Assembly (NCBI GenBank): GCA_030549175.1 | Contig: JAUKUA010000001.1 | Span: 7,874,001-7,938,000, forward strand | Direction: 5' to 3' | Source of the DNA: Lasiosphaeris hirsuta | Taxonomy: Eukaryota; Ascomycota; Sordariomycetes; Sordariales; Lasiosphaeriaceae | Length of the DNA: 64,000 bases | In this document: one piece after another, positions 40,269-53,200 of the stretch | Layout: each line of letters starts with the position of its first letter | Numbering within the stretch: position 1 is the stretch's first letter | The notes under the pieces: generated by a model | What the model was told of the DNA's origin: nothing | Database searches by the model: none | Seen by the model: only the letters and a program-made list of their open reading frames with translations | Position numbers and translations under genes: made by a program

Positions 40269-40772
40269 GGTGCGGTCCGGCTACCATGCGCATTCTGAGC
40301 TGGGCCCAAGGGGGTTGCGCTACATCAGCTGGTCGCGATGTTGGGCGCGAATGGAAGGGGAGGAGTGGGAGATGCCGTCAATTGAAGCAGCAACCTAGGG
40401 TCCATGGGTGCAGGTGGATGCAATGCGGGACGCCCAGCTGCTAAGCTAGCTGCCAAGCTAGCTGCCAAGCTTCGCTGCATCTTAGGTTTTACTCCTGCCG
40501 CCCTTCACCGCTCTCCAGTCCTCCACCCTGCCTGCCCGATTGCCAGGTGCCTTCCGTGCTGTGTCAGCCGCCCCGCGCTCTCTCCGCCTGCACCCCAACG
40601 CATGCCATCGCTTATCCACATCCAAATTTTGGGTCTCGTCACTGCACCTGCGCTTCCACACATTTTCCGTCGCTCCCCATCCCCCCAGCGCCACTCTCTC
40701 CTCACAGTCACGCGATAAACCCCCATAGCACAGTATTTTGATCGAACAAGCCTTACGAACCATCTCGGCGCC
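40269..40772. promoter_or_regulatory. Divergent promoter region of RTC1 and cactin
   Basis: This 504-bp segment must contain both core promoters and 5' leaders. It is pyrimidine-rich on the plus strand toward cactin (40480-40720). It contains three direct copies of a 12-bp unit at 40436-40471. No TATA-like element is evident. Confidence 0.6.
40436..40471 (+). repeat. 12-bp direct repeat AGCTGCCAAGCT, 3 copies
   Basis: AGCTGCTAAGCT followed by two perfect AGCTGCCAAGCT units. Each unit has the palindromic ends AGCT. It lies in the middle of the divergent promoter. Confidence 0.85.
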
Positions 40773-42546
40773 ATGAATCCCGCCAGGGAGGCCATGATCA
40801 ACGGGTGGAAGTCGCCGCGAAAAGGGGATCGAGGGAGGGAACGAGAGAGAGACATCACAGCACCGCGCCACGATTCCAGCAGTCGTATCTCCAAGCCTGC
40901 GCGCCAACAGCCTCCTGCCAAGTCAACCGCTTCGAATGCCGTCGGAAAGTACCTCACTCAGGACCAGCAATCGGAGCAGTTCGTCGCCGACGAGGACAAG
41001 TTTGTCCTGAAGCAGGCCAAGAAGAAGGCCGACATACGAGTGCGTGAACAGCGCGCCAAGCCCATCGACTATCTCGCCTTCAGCCTACGCTTCATCGACA
41101 CCGACCGGGACGTGTTCGACGACCACGAGGGAGATGTGGAGGTTGACATCCCCGCGCCTGAAACCGTGCTCGAGAGCCTGAACCACGCCCAGCTGCAGGA
41201 ACTGCATGAGGATCTCACGTCCTACCAAACCCTCGAGTCGAATGCGAGGAACAAGGAGTTCTGGAGTGCCTTGTTAGTTCTGTGTGCCGACCGCCGCCAG
41301 AAGCTGAAGCCTCAGGGTCCGGAAGGGAGGGCCCTGGCCTCGGTCGCGTCCGACGTCGACAACATCTTGAGCCCCAAGAGTCTCGAGCAGCTGGAGGCGC
41401 TGGAGAAACAGATCAGGACCAAGCTGCAGTCCAACGAGCCCATCGACACGGACTACTGGGAGGAGTTGCTCAAGAGCCTGCTCATGTACAAGGCCAAGGC
41501 CAAGCTGAGGAAGGTGTGCGAAGCCATCAAGGCGGCCAAGGTTGAGCTGCTGAGACTCGTCGACCCGGAGAAGGCCGAGGAACTGGAAGAATCCGACGGC
41601 TTGCCTGCAAACTCTCACAACTTCGCCCCGAGCCCTGCCAAACCCGCGACGCGGCCCGTTGCATCGAGCTCAGACGCGCAAAGCTCGGCTGCTCCGCCGC
41701 CAGGAACCGCCCGCTTCTCGTCGACTGGGAACGAGGACTTCTCTCAAGCCACCAAGGCCTTGTATGATCGAGAGGTGGCACGTGGGGTTGGTGAGGGCGA
41801 GGAGATCTTCGCGGCCGAGGAGGCCGTCCCGAGTGCCACAAAGCCTCTCTGGGCTGACAAGTATCGACCGCGCAAGCCGCGTTATTTCAACCGTGTGCAG
41901 ATGGGCTACGAGTGGAACAAGTACAACCAGACCCATTACGACCACGACAACCCGCCCCCCAAGGTCGTCCAGGGCTACCGGTTCAACATATTCTACCCCG
42001 ACCTCATCGACAAGACCAAGGCGCCCACTTTCAAGATCATCCGCGAGCACGGCCGGAGGAGGGGAGAGTCCTTTGCCCCTGCCGGCAAGGAGGACACCTG
42101 CTTGATCCGGTTTGTTGCCGGGCCGCCATATGAAGACATTGCCTTCCGCATCGTCGACAGAGAGTGGGACTACAGCGCTAAGAAGGAACGAGGGTTCAAG
42201 AGCAGCTTTGACAAGGTATGTCTGAGACCTTTCGTGCTGCGCCTGTGCCGAACAAAAATATCCGCGGGGTGCATCGGCTGCCGAGGGGGGTGACCTGCTC
42301 CGAGTGCAAGCCACCCTGTAGCCGCCATCGCATCCGCGCGTCTCTTTTGCGCTCTCTCACTTGCTGCTCCGTACTGCGGAGATGGTGAGCATATCGGGAT
42401 TCCGACTGACTCAAACTCTCAGGGCATTCTCCAGCTGCACTTCCAGTTCAAAAAGGTTCGTACTGCCAACAGCGGGCGGCCGACCCCGCGGCTCCTCAGC
42501 AGACAAAAGAAACTGACATTCTAGACAGATCTACTACAGGAAGTAA
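40773..42546 (+). CDS. Cactin, spliceosome-associated protein
   Basis: Exons 40773-42215, 42423-42455 and 42529-42546 give 497 residues. The last two exons are only 33 and 18 nt and encode GILQLHFQFKK and IYYRK, the conserved cactin C-terminus. An Arg- and Lys-rich N-terminus is followed by the cactin middle domain at about 60-270 (LTQDQQSEQFVADEDKFVLK; PIDYLAFSLRFIDTD; LHEDLTSYQTLESNARNKEF). The C-terminal cactus-binding-type domain lies at about 355-497 (KYRPRKPRYFNRVQMGYEWN; HYDHDNPPPKVVQGYRFNIF). Cactin (S. pombe Cay1) associates with the spliceosome and is needed for accurate splicing, with effects on telomeres and cohesion. The introns are 207 and 73 bp. Confidence 0.94.
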
Positions 42547-43726
42547 GTGCGGAGCTTTTGCTACTGGCCCGGCAAGCGCAAATAGAAGCACAGGTTCGGA
42601 TCCCGGCGCAAAGTGTTTGGGGGCGTGGGCTGCGTTGGGCTGCACGAGGGGCTCCGGCCCGCCCCAGCAGGCCGATTTTGGTGGTTTGTGGGCCGGGTGC
42701 GGTGTGCATTGTGTGTATGGCATCAGTGAAAATGGCCACTGCCAAAAGGCGACAGGGCCGACTGCGGTAGCGAGAGCGTCATCCGAGCTCGCTTGAATTT
42801 GTGACACCACTCTCCAGGCATCATCAGCTCGGCGTCCTCGCAGGATCATAGCTTCCACCCCGACATTTCGCCTCCTTCGCACGCATCTGGAACGTGATAC
42901 ATGGATGCGCCGTCGGCACAGTTGCGTAGCCATTTCGGTGTGGTCAGCACCCGTTGCTGCTCTCTGCGGCTCGTCGACAAGGAAGATAGGAATCACATGT
43001 TCTAGAAGACGGCGCACCAGAGCAAGGCATGGCGGAGAGGTGTCACGATGATGCCGCTTCTTCGCTCCAGCAGGCTTAATGCTCCCCTGCTGGCAAGGCG
43101 GACAAACACCAGGGCGGGCGCGGAAATGAAGCTAGGTTCAAGGTGCGTTTCTTTCGACAGACCTTCTAGAATGAAACGCGTTCTGCATATACAAGATATT
43201 ATTGCGAACACATCGCACGGTCCAAAATGCTTCGGCAGCGGCGGGCTGTGTGCGTTGCCATTGGCTCCAAGGAACCAACTGGCCGCCCAATGCTGTTTTG
43301 CCAGGCGCAGTGATTGGTCTGTTTCAGAGATGCCCGCTGGCTGCAACTTGCCGATAAGGGGAGGCCGGTCTTCCCGCCCTTTTGCACTGGTGCCGAGTGG
43401 GCTGCGCTGCTGGGTCGCGAGAGAGGGGCGGTCGGCGGTCGACTCTTTGCCGCGGACAATGGCTGCTTCGGACGGCCGGCTGCGCAAGGCACAGGCGTCG
43501 ACCGACGGTCAATGCCCATTTAGTGAGTCTCGATTCATGGGCCCATAGGCCCATTCATGGCACGGCCAGACCTTTGCAAAGCTGCATGCGACAATGAACT
43601 TGTCGGGATGAAAGCGACCGCGAGCCGTCGCCGACAGCGCCGTGCTGCCCCGTGGCTAGCTGCCTCGCTGCCTCGCGCCCCCTGCCAGCTCTTCCGTCCG
43701 AAGACGCTCCAGAGTCGGCGGGCGGG

Positions 43727-43804
43727 GTTTGGTGGTTTGGTGGTTTGGTGGTTTGGTGGTTTGGTGGTTTGGTGGTTTGGTGGTTTGGTGGTTTGGTGGT
43801 TTGG
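43727..43804 (+). repeat. 8-bp tandem repeat TTTGGTGG, about 10 copies
   Basis: Almost perfect TTTGGTGG units, followed by degenerate GGTTGGC units. The period of eight opens all frames locally, giving spurious Trp/Phe/Gly or His/Gln/Thr repeats. Confidence 0.93.
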
Positions 43805-44287
43805 GCGGTTGGCGGTTGGCGGTTTGGCTGAGGGCTGAAGGGGTTGCGGGCACGTCGCAGCCCGGATTCTGTCATATTTGCTGCCGTCGACCGCAGCAGT
43901 ACTAACAAGTTGTGAGTTATGGGCAGAAGACAGGAGAGGCCATGCATGTTCAGGCCCGGCTCTGAGCCCTTGAGCCCTGAGCCCGGCCGGGGCTCCCTCG
44001 GGCCACGCACGCCCTCATGCCGCTCCATTCTTCCGAGCATAATTGCAACTTACAGCTGCGCAGACTGGCGAGTGCTGGTAGTGCTGGCTCGCAGAGCCCC
44101 CCAGCCCAGGTGTACTTGTCTGCACGGTGTGTATAACAGAATACGTACTTTGGACGCTTGTGGAATGAACCGCCACAAAACAGCCCCCTTCTCGTTTGCA
44201 CCCTCTACTCCTCTCCTTACCCTGGCACAGCAATCCGACCGATGCAGACAGACGCAGGTGTGTAAAGTATTCGTACCGACTACATCG

Positions 44288-44289
<2 letters not shown>

Positions 44290-44317
<28 letters not shown>
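44290..44317 (+). repeat. (CA)14 microsatellite
   Basis: Uninterrupted CA dinucleotides in the upstream region of the forkhead gene. Confidence 0.95.
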
Positions 44318-44318
<1 letters not shown>

Positions 44319-45076
44319 CCACAACGGCGCACACAGGACGTGCTCACGTATCTCTGTCTGTATGTATGTACTCAGGTACTCCTGCTCCTGCTTTGCTTTC
44401 CCACTCGCACGCGCAGGGGGCGCGCGACCGCCGGGGTACACACGCCGCCTGCTGTCTCCCCCGCCAGCCCCAGGTAGCCCTCTAGTCGTCCAAACAATCA
44501 TATGCGTTGGCAGATTGCCCTTCCCTCACCTCGCATCCGCCCGTCACCTACTGGCCTGCCCGTCTCTCCTGGCCCCACACCCCTGCCCATCTGCCTTCCC
44601 CCCAGTGCCTCCCCCTCCCCCGGGGAATACACGACGGACGCCCGCCACGCCCACCAGGTGGGCTGCCAGGGTCAGTCCTTCCCAGGTCCAGGATATCCGT
44701 ACCAGGATACCCTCTCTTGCGTTCAGAGTGCCATGCCGCCTATCTGCAGCAGCAGCAGCAGTCCCTTGTCATCGATCTCCTCTCTCTTCCTGGGTGAGTA
44801 CATCAGCTAGCCAATGACATGCCCACCGACTCAAGCACATCACGACCAACAGAGAACCGTTTCTCTTAACTAAGACACGGCTTCCCCTCGCCTTCCATCT
44901 CACCTGCCGTAGCTCTAGCTCTCCGACCTCACTCGCAGACTCGCTTTATTGTTCTTGACCTTCCCCGCATCCCGTCCCCCCCTTTAGACGGGGCCCTAAC
45001 CCATTGTTTCGAGCCGGCAACCGTTGAGGACTCTTGCAACAGCACCCGCCCCCTCGACAGCCTCTCGGACTTGGTC

Positions 45077-47223
45077 ATGGATCCAGCGCTCCCGCAAAGA
45101 AGCGAGCCATCTCCCAGCATCGCATCCGCCGAACAGACCAGCCAGCCGTTCCCTCCACCGTCGTCGTCAGAGATGGCCGACTTTTTGAAGCTGGAGCCGG
45201 GCTTTTCCGTGGCGCCGCAGCAGCGAGCTCACACAAGCGCCCTCTCAACGAACACAAGCTACTCCTCTGGCTACGCAAACGGGGACGCCCAGTTCGACGC
45301 CAGCATATCTGGACTTCCAACCCACGATGACAACGGCCAAGCTGCGCCCTACATGTCTCCCAAGAGCCAAGGAGGCTCCCTCTGGAGCGCCTCGGTCCGG
45401 TCGCAGACCGGTGGTGACGACTTTGAGCACTACGCCCTGCACAGCTCCCCCACGGCCGCTGGATTTCCGTCCCAGGTATGCTCGAACCAGTCCTCGCCCC
45501 GCAGCTGGGGCTCGCCGGACCAGTTCCCTGCTGCGTTTGAGCCTGCCCCCGAGCCGCTACAAAACCAGTTCCCCAGACACCAGCAGTATGGCGGCTTCCC
45601 GCTCAGGGAAAGTATCAACTACATGCAAAACAGCCCCGGGATGCTCCCAGCAACGTCCTTTCCCGCCGCCGGCACATACATGCCCGAGGGCTTCCACCAC
45701 ACCCACCAACCCGGCCAGTATCACTACGCGGTAGCCCAAGACGGGCTTCCCGCCATGCTGGACCACGCCTACCCGCTGTCGCCTTGCAACTCCAACATGG
45801 GCTTCAGGGGCGACGACGACCTCCCCAGCACGGCGCCCGCCTCGGAGACGGGCGACGAGTTCGCCAGCAGCCAGTACCCCAGCGAGGTCGGGCCGCGCAG
45901 CCACAGCCGGCAAAGCAGCGCGGTGCCCAGCCCGGCCAGCTGCGGTGTCGCCGGCGGCGTCGGCGGGACGCCCGGCCATGTAGTAGCCAGCAGCAAGCAC
46001 GAGGAGCCGTATGCGCAGTTGATCTATAAGGCCTTCATGAGCGTGCCGAGGCACGCCATGACGCTGCAGGACATGTATCAGTGGTTTCGCGACAACACGG
46101 ACAAGGGCAAGAGTGAGACCAAGGGCTGGCAGAACAGCATCCGGCATAACCTGAGCATGAACAGGGTGAGTCTTTTGTGTGTTTTTTTCTTCCCCCCCCC
46201 CCCCCCTCCTTGCCGACACACTAACGGGGCGCTGATTCGTTTGGGCGGGGGGGGGGCTAGGCATTCACCAAGCGCGAGCGCACGTCGGCGGACACGCCAG
46301 GGGCCGAGGAGGCCGAGGGCGGTGCCGCCAACCCAGCCAGCGCCGAGACGCTGTCGCTGTCGCCCAGCGGCGCGAGCGTCTCGGGCGACAATAAGAAGTC
46401 GACCGAGTGGTTCCTCGAGCCGTGGGCCATCAAGGAAGGCGTACAGAGCACGACACGGTACCGCAAGGGTAATTCATCGCGGCGCAGCCACCACCCGTCG
46501 CCGCGCCGGGACAGCGCCTACGGCCACGGCCACGGCAACAAGGGCGGCCACGGCCACGGCCGCAAGACAGACGGCATCCCCCTCGGGAAGGCGCGGAGCC
46601 GCCACCACGTCGCGTCGGGCCCGCTGCGCAGCAACGGCGCCATGCACCTGCCGGCGACGACGCACTACCCACACCACCACAACACCATGACACCCTCGCA
46701 CCATCCCCAGCAGCTGTTCTCGCCCATGCCCATGGTCGGCGTGAGCACAGCCCACCACTACGGCGGCGGCGCTCACTTCCTGCCGCCCGGGATCGTCGAC
46801 TGCCACGGCGACTACACAACCGACCCGCAGCTCTACCCGCCGCCACACCACCCCCACGCCCAACACGGCCTAGGGCGCGCGCCCAGCGAATCCGGCATCG
46901 ACGAGCCCGTCACACCCGAGCCGGCGTACGCCGATCAACACCAGCCCGGCCTGCTCCTGCCGGGCTCGCTGACCGGTGGCGACGGGGGCAGCAGCGCGCC
47001 GTTCTACGGCGGGACGGATGGCGGGGTCATGGACCTCGCCGCGGCGGTGGCGGGGTACCCGTTCCCTTCGGCAGCGGCGGCGGCGGGGGTGGTGGACGTC
47101 TACGGGGAGAAGGACCTGGAGAGTTATCATCTCGGATGGGGCGGCGCTGAGGGGGCGGCGGCGGCTGCGGCGTATCACCAGCAGCAGCACCCGCACCCGC
47201 ACCCGCAGCAGCAGCCATACTGA
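45077..47223 (+). CDS. Forkhead-domain transcription factor
   Basis: Exons 45077-46165 and 46261-47223 (GTGAGT / GGGCTAG, 95-bp intron) give 683 residues. The forkhead domain starts near residue 310 (EEPYAQLIYKAFMSVPRHAM; LQDMYQWFRDN) and contains the recognition helix WQNSIRHNLSMNR right at the intron. After the junction AFTKRER continues the domain, followed by an inserted Ser/Thr/Ala-rich stretch and then KKSTEWFLEPWAIKEGVQST, a wing-like end seen in fungal forkheads. The N-terminus is rich in Ser, Pro and Gln (activation-type), and the C-terminus in His, Gly and Pro with poly-His/Gln tracts. It should be a nuclear DNA-binding regulator; targets unknown. The intron carries a C15 and a G10 run that could pair. 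Confidence 0.92.
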
Positions 47224-50200
47224 GTTCGGGAGTTCGGGATGGTGTGTCGTCGTTTTTTTTCCTTCTTTTTTTTTTTTTTTTTTTTTTTTTGCTTTCGGTG
47301 GTTTGAGACAGCACCACCCGCCTTTGCCCAGACGGGCGGTCCTCTAAAACCTACGTCCTTTTGGCAGCTCCCCGTTGGAAAACGGACACCATGAAAGAAA
47401 AGACACAGGCAAAACAAGGCAGCACCCTCTATCTCGGCATTTGTACCAGTATCCAACCAGCGACAAACGAGAGGCGACAGTGTACGATTTAGGGTGAGAC
47501 GACTATCCCCCTTACCACGACTACGGCCAAGACACACGCTTGCCCCCCTCCCCGCCCTCCCACCACACGCAAAACACATGATACACGACATATTCTCGGC
47601 AGCGCAATGGCTTTTTTCCTTCCTCTCGGGAGGTTTCGAAGCCCGATTCACCTCTTTTTCTTTTTCCCCCCATCGTTGCTACCGCTCTTTGGTGGTTGGG
47701 GGGTGATTCGGCGGGATCGACAACCAGGTACTTGGTGTCGCCTTGTCTCTGGTGCACTTGCAGCTGTCAAGGGGGGGGGCCTCTCCCCTCTCGATGTCGG
47801 GGGGCCAGCAAGGATCAGGGATCGACTCTATTTGACGGGCGCGCCGCAGACCAGTCAGCAGCTGCCCTTTCTTTCGTTTCGTTTCCAACGAACCGAACGC
47901 AACCGCTCAACCCAACGCAACACCCCCCCTAGCGTGCATACCCCACCGCGTGCTTGTGCGAGCAGTCTCTTATTTTTATTTCTTTGCAATGAATTTGTTT
48001 AGGGGGGGGAGGGGGGCGGGTTAGGAGGGGAGAGGGTGGGTGCGAGGAAGAAGCAATTCTGGGGGGGGGGGCCGCTGGGCGCTGGGGAACGGAGTGTTCC
48101 CTGTGCGACGAGGAGCCAGCCAGACACACACACACACATGCTCGCACAACACTCCACACTCTTCCTCATGCACAGCTCTTGCGCGTTCCTCTCCTCCCGT
48201 TTGTTCCTCTCGTTTCTTCTTTTTCACTTTTGCTAGGATTTTTTCTACCCTACGGGTTCCACGGAACCGGAGACTTGGTACGATATGACATTCCCCATGG
48301 CGTTATGAGACGAGAACGGGCGTACTACTCAGAAAAAAAAGGGCAATTCACACGGGAGATACCCACAGGGCAAACAAAGCATTTTCACCGGAAAGGTCGG
48401 GGGTGGGCGGAGAAAGGGGAAAACGAAAACTTGAGAAACTGTTAGGTTTTTTTGCTCTGTCTTGCATCTATTCAGCAACTGCATCGGGAGAGAGGATGAA
48501 TTTGCATCATCTTTTTCGTTTTTCTCCTTCTCATGGACTGGGCGGGGTGGGAAGGGTGGACTGCATCAAGAACGGGAAACAGGGTTGGGTTACTTTTTGG
48601 CATGGGACTTTGTGAATCGGAGGCTGGATTGGTTCTTATTTTGTCCTTTTTTTTTTTTCTTCTTCTGCTTCTGCTGCGGCCCTTCTTCATGGGGGAAACT
48701 TGATGGGAATGATGGGCAACGGATGGGACATTTGGCGAGCGGGAAATAAAACTGCAACGAACGCTGATCATGACGCCCCCTCCGGCACTTGCCGGTCTTG
48801 GGGGAATGCGATTGGGGGAATGCGAATGCGAGGGAGGTTCTTTTGCGCAAGGCGGGACAAAGTCAAATCTTATCATGATTATCGAGATAAGGGAGTTGGT
48901 TGGCCGTTCTTGATTTGAGAGGGGGGGGGAGGGGAGGGGTAACTTGGTTGGGAGTCCCCTTCAGTCTTTGAGTAGCGTCGACTTGACGTTGTGGGTAGCG
49001 TAAGGCACGCAGCCTGAGTCTGCTCCCAAGATAGTATCTTAGACAGCTGCCACATGGAAGCAACTCGAGTCACCCCCGCCGTGCTGCCCAACAGTGTCTC
49101 TGGTGTGTTGCGCCTGTGTCCAGTCCCCAATGCTGTCCCGTCCCCCGGTTGTTGTGGTTGTGTAAGTGATTTAGTGCCCCCCCCCCCCCGCCCCCTCTGG
49201 CCGCTCAATATTGAAACTCCCCCAACTCCCTCAATGTTCGGCGGGGTCGGTTGGTGTCGGCACTGAGGATCGACTTAGGGGACGGAAGATCGGAGTGCAG
49301 ATTGGAGTGCAACGACGACGCTAGACACGAGGACAGGCGCTGGAGCCGGCCGGACGCCACGCTGAATCGTATGATTGCAACGGAAGAGGCCTGAGGGGAG
49401 GGGGTGATGCTCACGCGTTGCGTTCGAGCCTACCTAGCGCGTTGAACGCCGAGGGCAGATGGCGAGAGAGAAAGCTCTCGGGTCTGTTGCAAGCGGCTGT
49501 AACCCTTCCCCTTGCGACTCCTGATAGGTATCACGGCTTTAGCTCCCCCCCCCCCCGATCCGCACACGATCCGGCGACGAGCCATGCTGTGTGCAGCTCT
49601 TTGGCCCCAGGACTTGGTTCCTGCCGTGGCCAGTTCCTCCTGTTCATGCCTGGGGCTTTTGGCCTCGTGCCCGGGTCCGCGCGTTCCCTCTGCCGATCTC
49701 TACGTCAGCAGCGTCTACTATCCGTTCCGCAAACCAAAATCTCGCTTCCATTTTCGCTCGCCTCCTTATTTTTGCCTGGTAGTTTAATTGGGGGAGGAGG
49801 GGGGAGGGGGGGATGAATGGAAGTGGCCCAGCCCGCCCACTGTGCACCGCACGTGTAATCCGTACTGCGTTGAGCGCATGGGAGCATACCTCATGCGGCA
49901 CTCTCGATCTCGACTCCGCCTGGGCTGAACGGGGCCTGGGCCAGGCCTGGGCCGACCATTGTGCCCAGCCCAACGCGGCCAGCCGCCCCGGGCCTGGCAA
50001 GTGCTCCGACGGGCGCTCCGGCTCCCGCGTCGGGTAGTCTACCCCGCTGCGGTTTGTCGTGATGCTGGCCTGGCTTCCTTTACGGCGGCTCGGTCATGTG
50101 GGGATGGGGCCTAGGTGTTGCCGGCGGAAGCTGGGAGAGGAAACACAAAGCCGCGCGCGGACGAGTTGGCAACGTCGCCGGTGCGGTGGCGGCGTGTCGA

Positions 50201-53200
50201 GGTGAGGTTGGGGCTGTTGATGGCGGGAGACTTTTGTTCCTCGCCCACTGAGGAATCCCTGCGGAGCACGCACCAGCCCGTGGGCGGGGGGATGTGCAGC
50301 GGCCAGCCCTGAGTTGCAATGTCTGTGCCCCATCTGTGCCTCACACGCCGTGCGTGCCCTGCCCGTCTGGGACACGGCAAAACCTTGTCAGAACCTTTTC
50401 TGGACATCACTGGACCATGCCGGGCCGTGGGTCCGCCCATCTCGCTGTGTGGTCTCGGTGAGTTGGTCCAGTCCAGGCGACTTGACAGGTCACCACGTGC
50501 CAGGGCAGCAGCAATTTATCCGTGTGAAACATGCTGTTTTGGGCGCCATCGTGCCCTGGTCGAGCCAGTCAGCGCCGTGATCGATATCGATTGTCGATCG
50601 GATCAGTTTGGGGGGGGGGGGCAGCAACCCACACGGCAACATGCCTCGTCTCGCGACCGATCCCACATCTCGTCTGCGCGGGTGCCTTGCGGTGCCTTGC
50701 GTCACCTTGCGTCGATCTCGGCCCCGGCTTGAGCTGGCTGCTGGCTGCTGAGAGCGCCGCAGCCATCTTCAACCTGGTCGAACATGGTGTGTCGGCTCGA
50801 CTTGCCGGCCTCACCAGTGCCCCTGAAATATTGATGTAGATGATGATGACGACAACGACAACTTCTTTAATGCACTACCACGCGTGTTTCGCCCGCCCGT
50901 TGCAGGAGGGACGTCTTGTGTATGCCGGTTCGCTCCACGTTTCCTGCCTCCCGAATCCTTCATCTGCCGTCACAACGCCCCTTTCCCATCACGAGTACAT
51001 ACAGACGACGGCATCGGTACACCCATGTCTCTTGGCGGCTGGAACGTGATTTGCATGCATTCTGCGACACACAGATGACGAATCGTGGTACTGCCCTTAT
51101 CGGTCCTGCCCCAATCCGACGAGCTTCGTCTGGCGACGGCGACGTGGTAAATGACCAACAATAATCAACATGTAGGGTGTCGGGGCATACGGCCAATCAC
51201 GCCGCAGCCACTTGAATCTACCACCGTCTAAACTCCAGCATCACCCCGTTTTAAACCCCGGACGTGTTTGCCGTACTGACTCCCCGAGTGCCAATCTCAC
51301 AAACGTATGGTCCTGGATATTCCGCGGTTTGCTAGCGCCCTCTCCCGCGCCTGCGCCGGACGGGCTGGCCCCGTCACGATAACGGCGTGCTCAAGTTGCA
51401 GTTCGTATCATCATGCCAATGTGCTAGACGCGACCTCTGTCCGAGGTTGCGCACTGACAAGGTCACTTCCATGTCTTGGCTGGTATGCTCAAGTTGATGC
51501 TGTGTCACGCCCTTCGATCTATGGTTCTAGAAAGTCGCAAATCTGTTAGTCTTCAGCATCTGCAAGTCGCCAACCTGAAACAGAGCGCAAGACCAAGGAG
51601 AGACACCGCACTATTGGTCCCCCAGCCCCGCCCTGCATTCAGCCCGGACAGTTGACCGCCTTCGCCATCGACTCAAGATGCTCGTGTGCGAAAAGCCACA
51701 CTCTAGAATTCTCCGTCGAGCAGGCAAAGAAAGCTCGTATGGGGGGAGGGGGGGTGCGCTCGTGGCAATCAAGCGCGCCAAGATCCTCCAATCTTGCATA
51801 GATGCGTCGATGCCACATGCCACATCCGCTTTAAGGGGTCATATCCTCGGTCCCGAAGGGGCTTGGATGGGGGTGGGTAGACAGACGCGAGTGGACGGCC
51901 CGAGAGGTTTGCGTCGTTGCGATCGTGCCGTGCAGCGCATTTGCAGCAGGGCTTCGGCCAGAAGCATCGTATCGGCAGGCACGACGGTCAGTATGAGTTT
52001 ACGTTTGACGAGTTCGAGGGGGGGGGAAACGATGGGGCCCGTGGAGATTGCCGGTGAGGATGCCGTGCAGATACGGTACTGGCCGTAGCCTTGAAACACG
52101 CAAAGCCATGGTTGTTCGTGACTCAATTGGGTCGTGGTGCTGAGGTGCTAGTTCGCTACCATGGCCTTACCTAGCCTCGTGCCTCCTCGTCCAATTCTGG
52201 TATTCTCTGCTGGCTGTTGGCGGTCGCTCCGCGGGTCTGACACATGCCTAGCTCCGGTACACACTGACTGCCAATGTGCAACCCGTGTTCGTGTTTCTGA
52301 AGTCGTCGTCTGCACATCTGTACTGTCTGCTCTCTCAGGGGTCGGCGCTTCAAGTTTGCGCATGCGTGAAAGTGTCTTGCCCGCTTTGGCATCTCTGCCA
52401 GGCCGCCGGCTTCAACAGCAACACCGTCCGCTCACCCTCGGACCGGTCGCAGACATGTCGGTCGGTGAGAACGGCCAATCCGTCGTGGGCTGCTGGGCGG
52501 GCGCTGCCCCGCAGCGCCTTTCCAGGCCGTCAGCGGTTCAAGCAACCAGCATCATCCCTGGCGCGAACGCACTGGGGTTCCTGGCCAAGAGAAGACGTTA
52601 TTGTGGGCCCCATCTCACACCCTTGTCGCTGATGCTGCATGCAGATTGGTTACCACTGCGTCGGGTCGGCCCTCCAAGACATGGCACCCAGTGTCTGGTT
52701 TGCGAGTGGCTAGTGATAGTCGATCCTTGCGGCGCGCGCGCGCGCGCGCAGAGGGTGTGTGAGTCTGTGAGCGGGGGTGTTGCTGGCTGCTCGAGACGAG
52801 ATGAAAGACTGTGCGGACCGGGCCCTGCACCCATCCTCCATCTCGCCGGACGAGTAGGTGCTCTCCGGCGAATTGGCTTCTGACGGGTGTGATTACACCT
52901 GTCTGACTATGCCCAAGGCAGCAAAACATGACAAACCCAGATCTAAAACTACCAACGCGGTCTAGGAATATGTCCGATCCTATCATCACCTTACGCGAGT
53001 GATGGTGCTAGCGCAATCAGCGCACTTTTGCTCGTGGCTAGTCTGGGCTTGGAAGTCGAGTCAGGGAGAACTGCCAGGCCTGCATCCAACTGGAGGTGTG
53101 CTGAGAGGAGGAAGCTCGGAGCGCTTGCCGCCAGAGTTCCTCAGCCTGAAAGCTCCCGATGCGACACCCGCCAGAAGAGCGGGACACGCCCTATCGCGGG

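Larger units (their letters stand above)
42547..45076. other. 2.5-kb intergenic region with two satellites
   Basis: No frame is convincing. It holds an 8-bp minisatellite (43727-43804) and a (CA)14 microsatellite (44290-44317). The last 600 bp are C- and T-rich and likely serve as promoter and leader of the forkhead gene. Confidence 0.5.

Noticed and set aside
43660..43853. Repetitive His/Gln/Thr/Pro protein on the minus strand
   Set aside because: It is the translation of the 8-bp minisatellite and not a gene.
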